Of a DNA stretch of 64,000 nucleotides, positions 7,835 through 16,584 are shown piece after piece. Both the position numbers and the translations under genes were made by a program. Below the pieces are notes generated by a model. It was given only the letters and a program-made list of their open reading frames with translations. It was not told where the DNA came from and searched no databases. The DNA is taken from assembly GCA_947629905.1 (NCBI GenBank), contig CANRFM010000007.1:1-64000 (forward strand), in the 5' to 3' direction. The stretch comes from an uncultured Clostridia bacterium (GTDB taxonomy: Bacteria > Bacillota > Clostridia > Oscillospirales > Ruminococcaceae). Position 1 is the first letter of the stretch; every line of letters starts with the position of its first letter.

Positions 7835-9685
7835 ATGAAACGAATTATGATTTTGCTTGGAGCTGGGAGTATTATTCTGACAGCGTGCAGTGCTGCAACA
7901 AGTGATACAGCAAATAACATAGAAACAAAAACAACATCTTCAAATGTTCGCACAACGGGAGATAATACCGAAAAGTATTATGCTGCGAACGGTACTGAGC
8001 TTAACATAAATATGGATGATTATGGTGATAAAGCAAAACTGCTTACTGCCGATAATATTTACCTGTTAAGCTATAACAGCGGATATATTTCAGCTGATCA
8101 CCCGGATAGGATGATCATAGAAAATCAGGAGCAGCTGGATTACGCTCTTGAAAGATATGGTCTTGCTTTGCCTCCGGAGGATTTGACTGCGGATGAATTA
8201 TGGCATTACAACACAGCTATTTCAGAGCCATTTAACGAGATGGCAGATAAATATCCTATCAGCGATTATAGTTATGTAATAGAGTATGAAGAAGTCACTT
8301 GCGGCGGATATAGTCTTAAAGTCGGCGCTCTGCTTGTGGATGAAACTGTCTTGCATTTTGTGAAAACAGCAGACAGTAAGATGCCCGATCCCGATTCGGA
8401 GCAGCCTGATGTTATGGGAGGTTTTTGTTACATGGCTGTCGTTCCAAAAGGTACGCTGATGAACGAGCACTATGACGGCTGGACTTATCCTGATAAAAAT
8501 GATATGTATCAGGACATTGATTTCAGCTATAAAGTGGATTATAACCTTTCTGATTCAACGGAATTGTATCAGATATACGGTGATGCAGGATATATCGTTC
8601 GGAATGACGAAGAAATGCAGACTTTAATGGATATGGCAAAATCTGTAACGAATAAATCAAATGAACCGGCATTTACGTTTCATCTGGATGTGGACTATAA
8701 CAAGGCAGCACTCCTGTTCAGTTTTTTTCCATGTGATAATGAGAAGGAACCACATTCCGCCAGCACCGTCAGCATAGAAAATGATACAGTCCATATGGCG
8801 TATGACGCATCAGACGGCAGCTGTACCGGTCTTGCTTATGCTGCAATACCGCTGCGGTTTTTACCAGACAAGCTTACATCAGATTGGAAGTCACCTGATG
8901 TAAATTCAAATATTTCTGATAAAGCGCCCAAAATAGACATGAGCAAGTACAGCAAAAATGCAAAGCTGTATACTTCCGATCAAATCATGCTTTATGCAAG
9001 ATCCATAGGTGATCTTGGATTTAATGGAAAATATACATTGTTCAGTGATGATAATAGCAGACAAGAGCATATCGCTTGGGAAAATTATGGATTTGGAGAA
9101 GATAGCGGCTTTGTTAAACTTGTCGAGAATAATATCGGATGTGAAAATGTTTATTTTGTGCAATATATTTCCAATACAGAGAAAAATAGCGATATTCAGC
9201 TTTTGGGGCTTGTAATTGATGAGGATAAGGCAGAATTTGTATATTATGACCGAAATTCTGACAGAGAATACAAAACGGCAACCGGCGGCGAAGGTATTGG
9301 TTTTTACGCTTCCGTTCCCGCAGATGATATTAAAAGCACACACTTTGACGGCTGGGAGATACCAAAGGACGGAAATGAGGGTGACTTGATCGAGGAAGGC
9401 TATATCGCTGTTTTTCGCAGTGGTATGGAGGCAGAAAATGTTGGTGAAGAAACTTATGAAACTTATGTATATAAGACGGAAAAAGGCTATAAATATGTAA
9501 ATACTGCCTCTACAATGATGGAGTATCCATTTTGGATCAAGCACATAATTACAAGCAGCGGTGATGTGTCATCAAAAGAAGAAATTCTGGAACAGGCAGA
9601 AAAAAATTCTGCAGCAAATATTGTCACACTTCCGGGCGATGATACGATGTATTTTGTTGAAAAATTTATGACTATGGATTGGTGA
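7835..9685 (+). CDS. lipoprotein with two copies of an unknown domain
   Basis: This encodes a 616-residue lipoprotein: MKRIMILLGAGSIILTACSA is a signal sequence ending in a good LTAC lipobox. The ATG at 7835 follows AAAGGA by about ten bases; the frame is open 28 codons upstream without a ribosome-binding site. The mature part contains an internal duplication. NMDDYGDKAKLLTADNIYLL in the first half aligns with DMSKYSKNAKLYTSDQIMLY in the second, and YDGWTYPD aligns with FDGWEIPK. I do not recognise the domain. It is strongly acidic and probably sits outside the membrane. Low G+C fits the surrounding accessory region. Confidence 0.75.
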   Translation: MKRIMILLGAGSIILTACSAATSDTANNIETKTTSSNVRTTGDNTEKYYAANGTELNINMDDYGDKAKLLTADNIYLLSYNSGYISADHPDRMIIENQEQLDYALERYGLALPPEDLTADELWHYNTAISEPFNEMADKYPISDYSYVIEYEEVTCGGYSLKVGALLVDETVLHFVKTADSKMPDPDSEQPDVMGGFCYMAVVPKGTLMNEHYDGWTYPDKNDMYQDIDFSYKVDYNLSDSTELYQIYGDAGYIVRNDEEMQTLMDMAKSVTNKSNEPAFTFHLDVDYNKAALLFSFFPCDNEKEPHSASTVSIENDTVHMAYDASDGSCTGLAYAAIPLRFLPDKLTSDWKSPDVNSNISDKAPKIDMSKYSKNAKLYTSDQIMLYARSIGDLGFNGKYTLFSDDNSRQEHIAWENYGFGEDSGFVKLVENNIGCENVYFVQYISNTEKNSDIQLLGLVIDEDKAEFVYYDRNSDREYKTATGGEGIGFYASVPADDIKSTHFDGWEIPKDGNEGDLIEEGYIAVFRSGMEAENVGEETYETYVYKTEKGYKYVNTASTMMEYPFWIKHIITSSGDVSSKEEILEQAEKNSAANIVTLPGDDTMYFVEKFMTMDW

Positions 9686-9821
9686 GAGGAGATCAAAAAA
9701 GAAATTTACAAGTGTAAAAAAGATAATAATAGTAATTTTTCTTCGGGCTGTTCTTGCTTTTGTGGATGTTTTGCTTGTTTTTGATTCAAAAATGTTTTTT
9801 GTTGTGAATCATATAATGTCA

Positions 9822-9850
9822 TTGACTTCATCCGGATTTTATGTTATAAT
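9822..9850 (+). promoter_or_regulatory. sigma-A-like promoter of the PHP phosphatase operon
   Basis: TTGACT (9822-9827), a 17-bp spacer and TATAAT (9845-9850) are followed by AAAGGAGG and the ATG at 9881. This promoter probably drives the operon as far as mraY. Confidence 0.75.
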
Positions 9851-9880
9851 GAATAGGTACACCCGAAAGGAGGCTAACCA

Positions 9881-10720
9881 ATGCTGACCGATTGTCATAC
9901 CCATACAGAGGCTTCACCGGATAGTGAAGCACCCCTTTCCGAAATGTGCCGGGCTGCACGGGAGAAAGGCATCCGCTATTATGCCGTGACCGACCATGTG
10001 GAACTTTGCCGCTGGTATCCGCAGGCGCATTATGGCGCAGATGCAGAGGACAGCGGAGACGGCTTTGACTATGCTGCCCGCTTTGCACGTTCCATGCAGC
10101 AGATACAGGCTGAAAGAGCGCAGCAGGCGGAAAATTTTACGCTGATCAGCGGTGTGGAACTGGGAGAGCCGGACGCAGATTTTGCGCTGGCGGAGCAGAT
10201 TTACCGGGACGAAAGACTTGACTTTGTGCTGGCTTCGCTCCACGAGCTGCCGGGGGAAAAGGATTTCTATTTACTGGAATACACACCGGATAATGTGGAA
10301 CAGCTGCTGAATGCCTATTTTGCGGAGCTTCTGTGCATTGCACAGCAGGACTGCTTTGATGTGCTGGCGCATCTGACCTACCCGCTGCGCTTTATCTGCG
10401 GCAGGGATAATATTTCCGTGGATATGGGAAAATTCCGGGACTGCATTGCGGAGATCTACCGGACAGTGATCGCACGGGGCAAAGGCATCGAGCTGAACAC
10501 CGCCGGGTATCGCCGTTCCTACGGCAAGCCGTCCCCGGAAGAAGAACTGCTCCGCCTGTACAAGGACATGGGCGGGAAGATCCTGACACTCGGTTCAGAT
10601 GCCCACCGTCCGGAAGATGTGAGCGGCGCTCTTGAGAAAGGCGCTGCGCTGGCAAAGTCCTGCGGCTTTGGGGAAGTCTGCTATTTTCTCAGGCATGAAC
10701 CGCATTTTGTGACGATTTAA
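9881..10720 (+). CDS. histidinol-phosphatase-like PHP-family phosphoesterase
   Basis: This 279-residue protein begins MLTDCHTHTEASPDSEAP, the HxH motif that starts PHP metal-binding domains, followed by TDHVELCRW and later LASLHELPG, and ends with the conserved GSDAHRPEDV. Length and motifs fit HisK/HisJ-type histidinol-phosphatases, which remove phosphate from histidinol phosphate in histidine synthesis. No other his genes are nearby, so a related phosphoesterase role cannot be excluded. AAAGGAGG lies 7 bases before the ATG. It is first in the operon and is followed after 12 bp by an Lrp-type regulator. Confidence 0.85.
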   Translation: MLTDCHTHTEASPDSEAPLSEMCRAAREKGIRYYAVTDHVELCRWYPQAHYGADAEDSGDGFDYAARFARSMQQIQAERAQQAENFTLISGVELGEPDADFALAEQIYRDERLDFVLASLHELPGEKDFYLLEYTPDNVEQLLNAYFAELLCIAQQDCFDVLAHLTYPLRFICGRDNISVDMGKFRDCIAEIYRTVIARGKGIELNTAGYRRSYGKPSPEEELLRLYKDMGGKILTLGSDAHRPEDVSGALEKGAALAKSCGFGEVCYFLRHEPHFVTI

Positions 10721-10732
10721 GGAGGAATCACG

Positions 10733-11212
10733 ATGAACGATCTGTTGAATTTACTGAAAGAAAATGCCCGGCTGACCAATGCCCAGCTCGCTGCCATGCT
10801 CGGAAAGACGGAACAGGAAGTGGCTGATGAGATACACACCCTCGAACAGAAGGGCGTTATCCGTGGCTACACTGCCATTCTCAATGAGGAACTTGCCCGC
10901 AGTACCGAAGTAGAAGCCCTGATCGAACTGCGTGTTACCCCGAAGCGGGATTTCGGGTTTGACGATATTGCCAAGACGATCATGCTATATGACGAGGTGG
11001 AGAGCATTTCCCTGATGTCCGGTGCCTATGATCTGGCACTGACTGTCAAGGGGCAAAGCCTGAAAGAAGTCGCCATGTTCGTTTCCCAGCGGCTTTCCGC
11101 CATGGAAGGCGTGCTGTCCACGGCAACGCATTTCGTGCTCAAACGTTATAAGGACAAGGGCATCTTCATCGAGGATGAGGAGCAGGACGAAAGGAGCATG
11201 ATCTGTCCGTGA
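10733..11212 (+). CDS. Lrp/AsnC-family transcriptional regulator
   Basis: This 159-residue protein has an N-terminal helix-turn-helix (about residues 1-50, with NARLTNAQLAAMLGKTEQEV) and a C-terminal alpha-beta ligand-sensing domain ending in a KRYKDKGIF segment. Lrp/AsnC proteins respond to amino acids as oligomers. Its stop codon overlaps the start of the aminotransferase gene in GTGA, and such Lrp-aminotransferase pairs are common in Clostridia. It probably adjusts expression of the pair according to an amino acid. GGAGGA precedes the ATG. Confidence 0.9.
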   Translation: MNDLLNLLKENARLTNAQLAAMLGKTEQEVADEIHTLEQKGVIRGYTAILNEELARSTEVEALIELRVTPKRDFGFDDIAKTIMLYDEVESISLMSGAYDLALTVKGQSLKEVAMFVSQRLSAMEGVLSTATHFVLKRYKDKGIFIEDEEQDERSMICP

Positions 11213-12384
11213 ATTACGAATCCATTCTGTCCGCTCGTGTGCAGAAAATGAAACCCTCCGGCATCCGGCGGTTTTTTGACTTGGCTGCCACGATGGACAA
11301 TGTTATCAGCCTTGGCGTGGGAGAACCGGATTTTTCCACGCCGTGGAGCATCCGCAAGGAGGCGATCGATGTCCTCGAACGCCGGAAGATCGTCTACACG
11401 GCAAATGCCGGCATGATACAGCTCCGGGCTGCCATTGCAGAGTACTTAAAGAAAACCATTCATACCGCCTATGACCCGGAGCATGAAATTATTGTCACGG
11501 TCGGCGGTTCGGAAGCCATTGACATTGCCATCCGGGGGCTGGTCGATCCGGGGGATGAAGTGCTGGTGGTCGAGCCTTCGTTCGTGTGCTATGCGCCGAT
11601 CGTGGAAATGGCAAGCGGCATCCCCGTGCCGATTGAGACGAAAGCGGAGAACCGTTTCCGCCTGACAGCGGACGAACTGCGGGCAAAGATCACCCCCAAG
11701 ACCAAGCTCCTTGTGCTGCCCTACCCGAATAACCCCACCGGTGCAATTATGGAACGGGAAGACCTCGAAGCCATTGCCGAGGTGCTCCGGGGAACGGACA
11801 TCATGGTGCTGTCGGATGAAATTTATTCCGAAATGACCTACGGCAAAAAGCATTTCTCCATTGTCGAATTAGAGGGGATGCGGGAGCGGACAATCTTAGT
11901 CAACGGCTTTTCCAAGGCATTTGCCATGACGGGCTGGCGTTTGGGCTATCTGTGTGCGCCCGAACCCGTTGTGAAGGAACTGGTAAAAATACATCAGTAT
12001 GTCATTATGAGCTCCCCGACCGTGAGCCAATATGCAGCCATCGAAGCCCTTGAAAACTGTGAGGAAGACGTGAAGCGCATGGTGCGGGAGTACAATCTGC
12101 GCCGCCGCTATCTTGTGGAAGCGTTCAACCGCATCGGCATGACCTGTTTCAATCCGGAAGGGGCATTTTATGTGTTCCCCAGCATCCAGTGTACAGGCAT
12201 GACGAGTGAAGCATTCTGCGAGAAATTGCTTGAGGAAGAACTGGTCGCTGTCGTGCCGGGCAATGCGTTCGGGGACAGCGGTGAGGGCTTTGTGCGGGTG
12301 TCCTATGCGTATTCGCTCCGGCATTTAATGGAAGCCGTGGAACGTATTTCCCATTTTCTGGAACGGCATGGAGGCAAGGCGTGA
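11209..12384 (+). CDS. class I/II PLP-dependent aminotransferase
   Basis: This 391-residue enzyme has the fold type I aminotransferase features: the N-terminal GVGEPDFSTPW, the PLP-contacting PYPNNPTGA, DEIYSEMTY, the catalytic lysine in NGFSKAFAMTGWRLGY, and the carboxylate-binding arginine in GFVRVSYA near the C-terminus. This pattern fits aspartate or aromatic aminotransferases of subgroup I-gamma; the exact substrate cannot be read from sequence. The start is GTG at 11209, overlapping the regulator's TGA. Its own stop overlaps ispE in the same GTGA arrangement. Confidence 0.9.
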   Translation: MNYESILSARVQKMKPSGIRRFFDLAATMDNVISLGVGEPDFSTPWSIRKEAIDVLERRKIVYTANAGMIQLRAAIAEYLKKTIHTAYDPEHEIIVTVGGSEAIDIAIRGLVDPGDEVLVVEPSFVCYAPIVEMASGIPVPIETKAENRFRLTADELRAKITPKTKLLVLPYPNNPTGAIMEREDLEAIAEVLRGTDIMVLSDEIYSEMTYGKKHFSIVELEGMRERTILVNGFSKAFAMTGWRLGYLCAPEPVVKELVKIHQYVIMSSPTVSQYAAIEALENCEEDVKRMVREYNLRRRYLVEAFNRIGMTCFNPEGAFYVFPSIQCTGMTSEAFCEKLLEEELVAVVPGNAFGDSGEGFVRVSYAYSLRHLMEAVERISHFLERHGGKA

Positions 12385-13265
12385 AACAGACCATGCGGCT
12401 GCAATGCGCCGCAAAGCTCAACCTGTCTCTGGACGTGACGGGAAAAAGAGCGGACGGATATCACACGCTTGAAAGCATATTCCAGAGCGTTTCAGTATAT
12501 GATGTAATAGACCTGTCCGTGGAGGACGGTGCGGGCATTTTCCTGACCTGTGATACCCCCGGTGTCCCCTGCGATGAGAGCAACCTTGCCTGCCGTGCAG
12601 CAAAAGCGATACTGACGGCATCCGGCAAGCAGGCAAAAATCACAATTTCCCTGCAAAAGGGCATCCCATCCGGTGCTGGTATGGGCGGCGGCAGTGCAGA
12701 TGCGGCAGGTGTGCTTTACGGGCTGAACAAACTGCTGAACTGCGGCTTTTCCGGGGAAAAACTGCGTAAAATTGGTGTCACATTGGGCGCAGACGTGCCC
12801 TTTCTCCTGCTGGGCGGTACTGCCTATGCGGAGGGTGTCGGGGAGATTCTCACCCCCCTGAAACCTCTGCCGGAACTGCCGGTGGTCGTTCTGAAAGGGG
12901 AGGCGGGCATTTCCACACCGGCAGCCTACCGGGCAATTGATGCGCTGCAAGCGCCCGTTCACCCCGATACCAAGGCAATGTTGCAAGCCGTTGCAACGGG
13001 GGACGTTCCGCTTCTGTGCCGGAGCTGCGGCAACCTTTTTGAGGCAGCAGTGGAATGTGCGGACGTGGAACGTGCCAAGAAACGCTTGCTGGAATGCGGT
13101 GCTTGCTGTGCCGTCATGACGGGCAGCGGTGCGGCTGTGTTCGGCATTTTCCCGGATGCGGCGGCTGCGGATGCCTGTGTGCAGGCGGTCGGGAGCGAAT
13201 TTGCATTCGCCAAGGCTGCCCGTCTGATCTCGAAGAGCTTTACAGAACGGGAGATTGCCCCGTGA
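12381..13265 (+). CDS. ispE: 4-diphosphocytidyl-2-C-methyl-D-erythritol kinase
   Basis: This 294-residue GHMP kinase performs the ATP-dependent phosphorylation step of the non-mevalonate isoprenoid pathway. The N-terminus has AAKLNLSLDVTGKRADGYH, the typical IspE opening; the ATP-binding loop is PSGAGMGGGSADAA (about residues 95-108); and the C-terminal motif is MTGSGAAVFGIF. Length matches the family. It starts at GTG 12381, overlapping the aminotransferase stop, and its own TGA overlaps the GTG of the protease gene. Isoprenoid supply for undecaprenyl phosphate links it loosely to mraY in the same operon. Confidence 0.94.
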   Translation: MKQTMRLQCAAKLNLSLDVTGKRADGYHTLESIFQSVSVYDVIDLSVEDGAGIFLTCDTPGVPCDESNLACRAAKAILTASGKQAKITISLQKGIPSGAGMGGGSADAAGVLYGLNKLLNCGFSGEKLRKIGVTLGADVPFLLLGGTAYAEGVGEILTPLKPLPELPVVVLKGEAGISTPAAYRAIDALQAPVHPDTKAMLQAVATGDVPLLCRSCGNLFEAAVECADVERAKKRLLECGACCAVMTGSGAAVFGIFPDAAAADACVQAVGSEFAFAKAARLISKSFTEREIAP

Positions 13266-15442
13266 AGCGGCGGTTTATGGCGCTGCTGCTGGCGGCAGTA
13301 CTTGGCAGCAGTGTGCCGACGCTCCCGGCGGCAGGTATCTCTATCCGCACGGAGGGGAGCACTGCACCCTTACAGACGGCAGCAAATGCAAAGCTGCCGG
13401 AACGCTTCGACCTGCGGGAAATGGGAAGAATGACCTCTGTCAAAAGTCAGGGCAGCTATGGTATGTGCTGGAGCTTTGCGGGAATCGCTTCACTGGAAAG
13501 CTCTCTGATCGCCCGCAGACCGGAGATCGACCTGTCGGAATGGTTCACGGCATATTATACCTATTCACCGCTGTTCGGCTATCCGCTGGACAGTGATGCG
13601 GCAGATGCGCCATTTGAGCAGGGCGGGAATTTCTACCTGTTCGGCAGTCTGCTGACGAGGTGGAACGGTCCGGTTTCGGAGGACGTTTTCCCGTTCGGGG
13701 ATTTTGACGTACCAAAGCCGGATGCGACCGAGGAAATGCTTCAGGCAATGGCGGAGTACCATGTCACGGATATGGAGCTGTTCCGCTATGAACCGGAAGC
13801 ACCCGATTTCGGAGCGCAGCTTTCCGCCATCAAGCGGAAAGTACAGGAAGGACACGCCGTTGCCGCAAGCTACTATAATCTCTCTGCGGCGTTGAATACC
13901 GACAGTTTCGGCTACTACAACAGCGAGGGAAAGACCGAGGGCGGCGAATATCATGCGGTAACAATTGCCGGGTGGGATGACAGCTTTCCGGCGGAGAACT
14001 TCAACGAGAACCCCGGCAGGGACGGCGCATGGCTGATGAAAAACAGCTGGGGCACGAACTGGGGCGACGACGGGTACTTCTGGATCTCCTATGCCGAGCC
14101 GACACTGTTTGAGGTGTACTGCGTGGAGGGAGAACCGACACAGGTACACACGGGGCAGTATGGCTATGATGATTACGGCTTCTGGTCAGCATTTTCGGTG
14201 GAAGATGCAGACGAAAGCGCATGGATGGCGAATGCGTTCACAGCGGAGGAAGATACGTGGCTGACTTCGGTCATGTTCTGCACGGCAATGCCGGAGGAGA
14301 ACTATGCCATTCAGGTGTACCGGGATATGCCGGCGGACGGTTCACCGGTCTCCGGAAAGCTTTGCGCATCCGTCAACGGCTTTTCGGAAACAAGGGGGTA
14401 TCATACCATTGACCTTGCTGAACCTGTCTTACTCCGGGCAGGGGAGCGCTTTTCGGTGGCGGTACACCTTGCCGGGCAAAGCGGGCAGCATATTGCCTGT
14501 GAAGCTGTGGTGCAGAACACGATAGACCACCCCGACGGCACGGCAGACGTGGAAAAGACGATGCTGACGGAAGAAATGCTGACACGGGATTTTCATGCCG
14601 GAGAGAGTTTCTACAGTCTGGACGGCGTGGCATGGTCGGATATGTTCGAGGAGGAAGTCATTGACGAAACGACCACTGTTCAGACCGATGACGGCGAGGA
14701 ACAGGTGCACACCTACGCAAAGGCAGGTAATGTCTGCGTGCGTGCGCTGACACTGAAACCGGGGAATGTGGTATTTTCAGCCTACGATGCGGCACTGCCG
14801 ACAGGGACGGAAATTGCGCTTTCCTGTCCGGGGGCAGATGCCCTGTATTACAGCATCAACGGTGGTGCGTATACCTTGTATGAAATGCCTGTCACACTGC
14901 AGGAAGATATGACACTGTCCGCCTATGCAAGCATGGACGGCGTGGACTATCCGGTCTTTACGCAGCACTATGCCATACAGGCGGCAAGGCTTTCGAGCCT
15001 GCTGTATGGGTCGGACTATGCGGTCTTTCAGAAAGCAGATGACAACCTGTTCATTGCGGACTGCATCCCCGGAGCGGAAGAAGTGCCGTCCTTCCTGCCG
15101 ATGACGACCGGGACGATCACAAGCGATGCCGGGGAATTTGCTTCCGGGAAACGCACGGAAACGGCAAGGCAGCCTGCGGTCACGCTGCACGTAACAGACG
15201 AGGGAATGCAGGAGACGACCTATCTGCTCTATTTGCAGGACGTGCAGGGAGATGTGGATCTGGACGGGGCGCTGACGGTGGATGATGCTTCCGGGATACT
15301 TTTCTGCCTGTCGGAAATGTTGTTCGGGGAGCCGTCCGAAGATGGTGCATGGCTGCTGCGAGCTGATTATGACGGGAACGGGACACTTTCGACGGACGAT
15401 GCAAGCAGCGTGCTGCAGGCTATTGCAGATTCGATGTTCTGA
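13262..15442 (+). CDS. secreted papain-family (C1) cysteine protease with dockerin
   Basis: This encodes a 726-residue exported protein: signal peptide MKRRFMALLLAAVLGSSVPTLPA, then a C1-type peptidase with Gln63 and Cys69 in QGSYGMCWSF, His231 in EYHAVTIAGW and Asn261 in KNSWGTNWGDDGY. Next is a lectin-like beta domain (about 295-430), a region resembling a chitobiase C-terminal module (about 510-580), and a type I dockerin with two calcium-binding repeats (GDVDLDGALTVDDA and ADYDGNGTLSTDDA). The dockerin implies docking to a cellulosome scaffoldin. The GTG start at 13262 overlaps the ispE stop and fits the signal peptide exactly. Finding it between ispE and mraY is unusual. Confidence 0.9.
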   Translation: MKRRFMALLLAAVLGSSVPTLPAAGISIRTEGSTAPLQTAANAKLPERFDLREMGRMTSVKSQGSYGMCWSFAGIASLESSLIARRPEIDLSEWFTAYYTYSPLFGYPLDSDAADAPFEQGGNFYLFGSLLTRWNGPVSEDVFPFGDFDVPKPDATEEMLQAMAEYHVTDMELFRYEPEAPDFGAQLSAIKRKVQEGHAVAASYYNLSAALNTDSFGYYNSEGKTEGGEYHAVTIAGWDDSFPAENFNENPGRDGAWLMKNSWGTNWGDDGYFWISYAEPTLFEVYCVEGEPTQVHTGQYGYDDYGFWSAFSVEDADESAWMANAFTAEEDTWLTSVMFCTAMPEENYAIQVYRDMPADGSPVSGKLCASVNGFSETRGYHTIDLAEPVLLRAGERFSVAVHLAGQSGQHIACEAVVQNTIDHPDGTADVEKTMLTEEMLTRDFHAGESFYSLDGVAWSDMFEEEVIDETTTVQTDDGEEQVHTYAKAGNVCVRALTLKPGNVVFSAYDAALPTGTEIALSCPGADALYYSINGGAYTLYEMPVTLQEDMTLSAYASMDGVDYPVFTQHYAIQAARLSSLLYGSDYAVFQKADDNLFIADCIPGAEEVPSFLPMTTGTITSDAGEFASGKRTETARQPAVTLHVTDEGMQETTYLLYLQDVQGDVDLDGALTVDDASGILFCLSEMLFGEPSEDGAWLLRADYDGNGTLSTDDASSVLQAIADSMF

Positions 15443-15457
15443 GAATAAGGAGGATGT

Positions 15458-16486
15458 ATGCTATACGTATTTCTGAAATGGGCTGCACCGGGATTTTTAG
15501 GTGTGTATGAGTCGGAGCTGTTCGCCGGGGTGATCGCTTTTTTGGTGACACTGGCAGCGATCCTTGGCTTTTCACGGTTCCTGCCCAAAGATCACGGACG
15601 GGAGTTTGCCGTCAATGGTGCGCTTTCCAAAGGCAAGGCAAGGGGCGCAGGGCTGCTGCTCATCCTTGCACTGATCGTGACGGAAGTGCTGTATCAGCCG
15701 CTTTCGGTGGAGTACATCATCTACATGGCAGCCCTGTTTCTGGAAATGCTCAGCGGCTATCTTGACGATGCAGCCGAAAAGCCGTGGGGTGAACTGAAAA
15801 AGGGACTGATCGACCTGTTTGTTGCCATTGCCGTTTCTGTAACTGTGTACATCTACAACGGCAGCACGGTGAGCTTGCTGTTGGATAAGAGCGGATTTAC
15901 GATACCTGCGCCGGTCTATGTTATTTTAGGGGTCATCCTCATCTGGGCAAGCATCAATGTCACCAACTGCGCCGACGGTGTGGACGGCTTGTGTGCGAGC
16001 CTTTCGACCGTGACACTGGCGGGTGCGGGCATTCTGCTGGCGGTATGGCTGCGCCGTACCGTGACCTATGATACGGACACGACCCTTTTGCAGGGCAAGC
16101 TGAGTGCGCTCCTTGTTCTGGTGGTTGCAGCGATCGCTGTGCTGCTGACCTATCTCTGGTTCAACTGTTCCCCGAGCCGTATCCTGATGGGCGATGCGGG
16201 TTCAAGGGCGATCGGGCTGCTGCTGGCGATCGTGTTCATGGTAATGGGGATGCCGTTCCTGTTCGTTCCGTGTGCGCTGATGCTGATCATTGACGGTGGG
16301 ATGGGACTGCTGAAACTGACGGTGCTGCGGGTGACAAAGTCCAAGAACTTTATGAAGAACATCCGAACCCCCATTCACGACCATGCCCGGAAGAATAAAG
16401 GCTGGAGCGATACGCAGGTCGTGACACGGTTCACACTGCTGCAGATCCTGCTGACGGCGGTGAGTGTGCTGCTTGTGACACAGTAA
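15458..16486 (+). CDS. mraY: phospho-N-acetylmuramoyl-pentapeptide transferase
   Basis: This 342-residue polytopic membrane protein catalyses transfer of phospho-MurNAc-pentapeptide to undecaprenyl phosphate, making lipid I. Catalytic motifs are present: Asp103-Asp104 in GYLDDAAE, the DGVDGL motif (173-178), Asp246 in LMGDAGS, and the histidine motif PIHDHARK (305-312), followed by KGWSDTQVVTRF, which is typical of MraY rather than WecA/TagO. The PTMGG motif near residue 60 is altered to ARGAG, and the usual HHH is HDH. It lies outside the dcw cluster, at the end of the PHP-ispE-protease operon. GGAGG precedes the ATG. Confidence 0.88.
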   Translation: MLYVFLKWAAPGFLGVYESELFAGVIAFLVTLAAILGFSRFLPKDHGREFAVNGALSKGKARGAGLLLILALIVTEVLYQPLSVEYIIYMAALFLEMLSGYLDDAAEKPWGELKKGLIDLFVAIAVSVTVYIYNGSTVSLLLDKSGFTIPAPVYVILGVILIWASINVTNCADGVDGLCASLSTVTLAGAGILLAVWLRRTVTYDTDTTLLQGKLSALLVLVVAAIAVLLTYLWFNCSPSRILMGDAGSRAIGLLLAIVFMVMGMPFLFVPCALMLIIDGGMGLLKLTVLRVTKSKNFMKNIRTPIHDHARKNKGWSDTQVVTRFTLLQILLTAVSVLLVTQ

Positions 16487-16492
16487 ATGAAA

Positions 16493-16512
16493 ATTTGACA
16501 TCGCTGTCAAAT
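16493..16512. repeat. perfect inverted repeat after mraY
   Basis: ATTTGACA and TGTCAAAT form an 8+4+8 perfect palindrome just after the mraY stop. It lacks a T-run of its own and is followed immediately by the terminator hairpin at 16520-16544. Confidence 0.6.
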
Positions 16513-16519
16513 ATGTCAG

Positions 16520-16544
16520 AAACCGGACAGAAATGTCCGGTTTT
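16520..16544 (+). terminator. rho-independent terminator of the mraY operon
   Basis: The arms AAACCGGACA (16520-16529) and TGTCCGGTTT (16534-16543) with a GAAA loop are followed by Ts. Confidence 0.8.
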
Positions 16545-16584
16545 CCCGAAAATTCGGTACTTTACGGGGTGCCGGATTTTCCTT

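Noticed and set aside
9687-9893. Open frame reading KKKFTSVKKIIIVIFLRAVLAFVDVLLVF after the duplicated-domain lipoprotein
   Set aside because: It looks like the start of a membrane protein but has no start codon and runs into the PHP promoter. It may be an eroded gene remnant; not enough to annotate.
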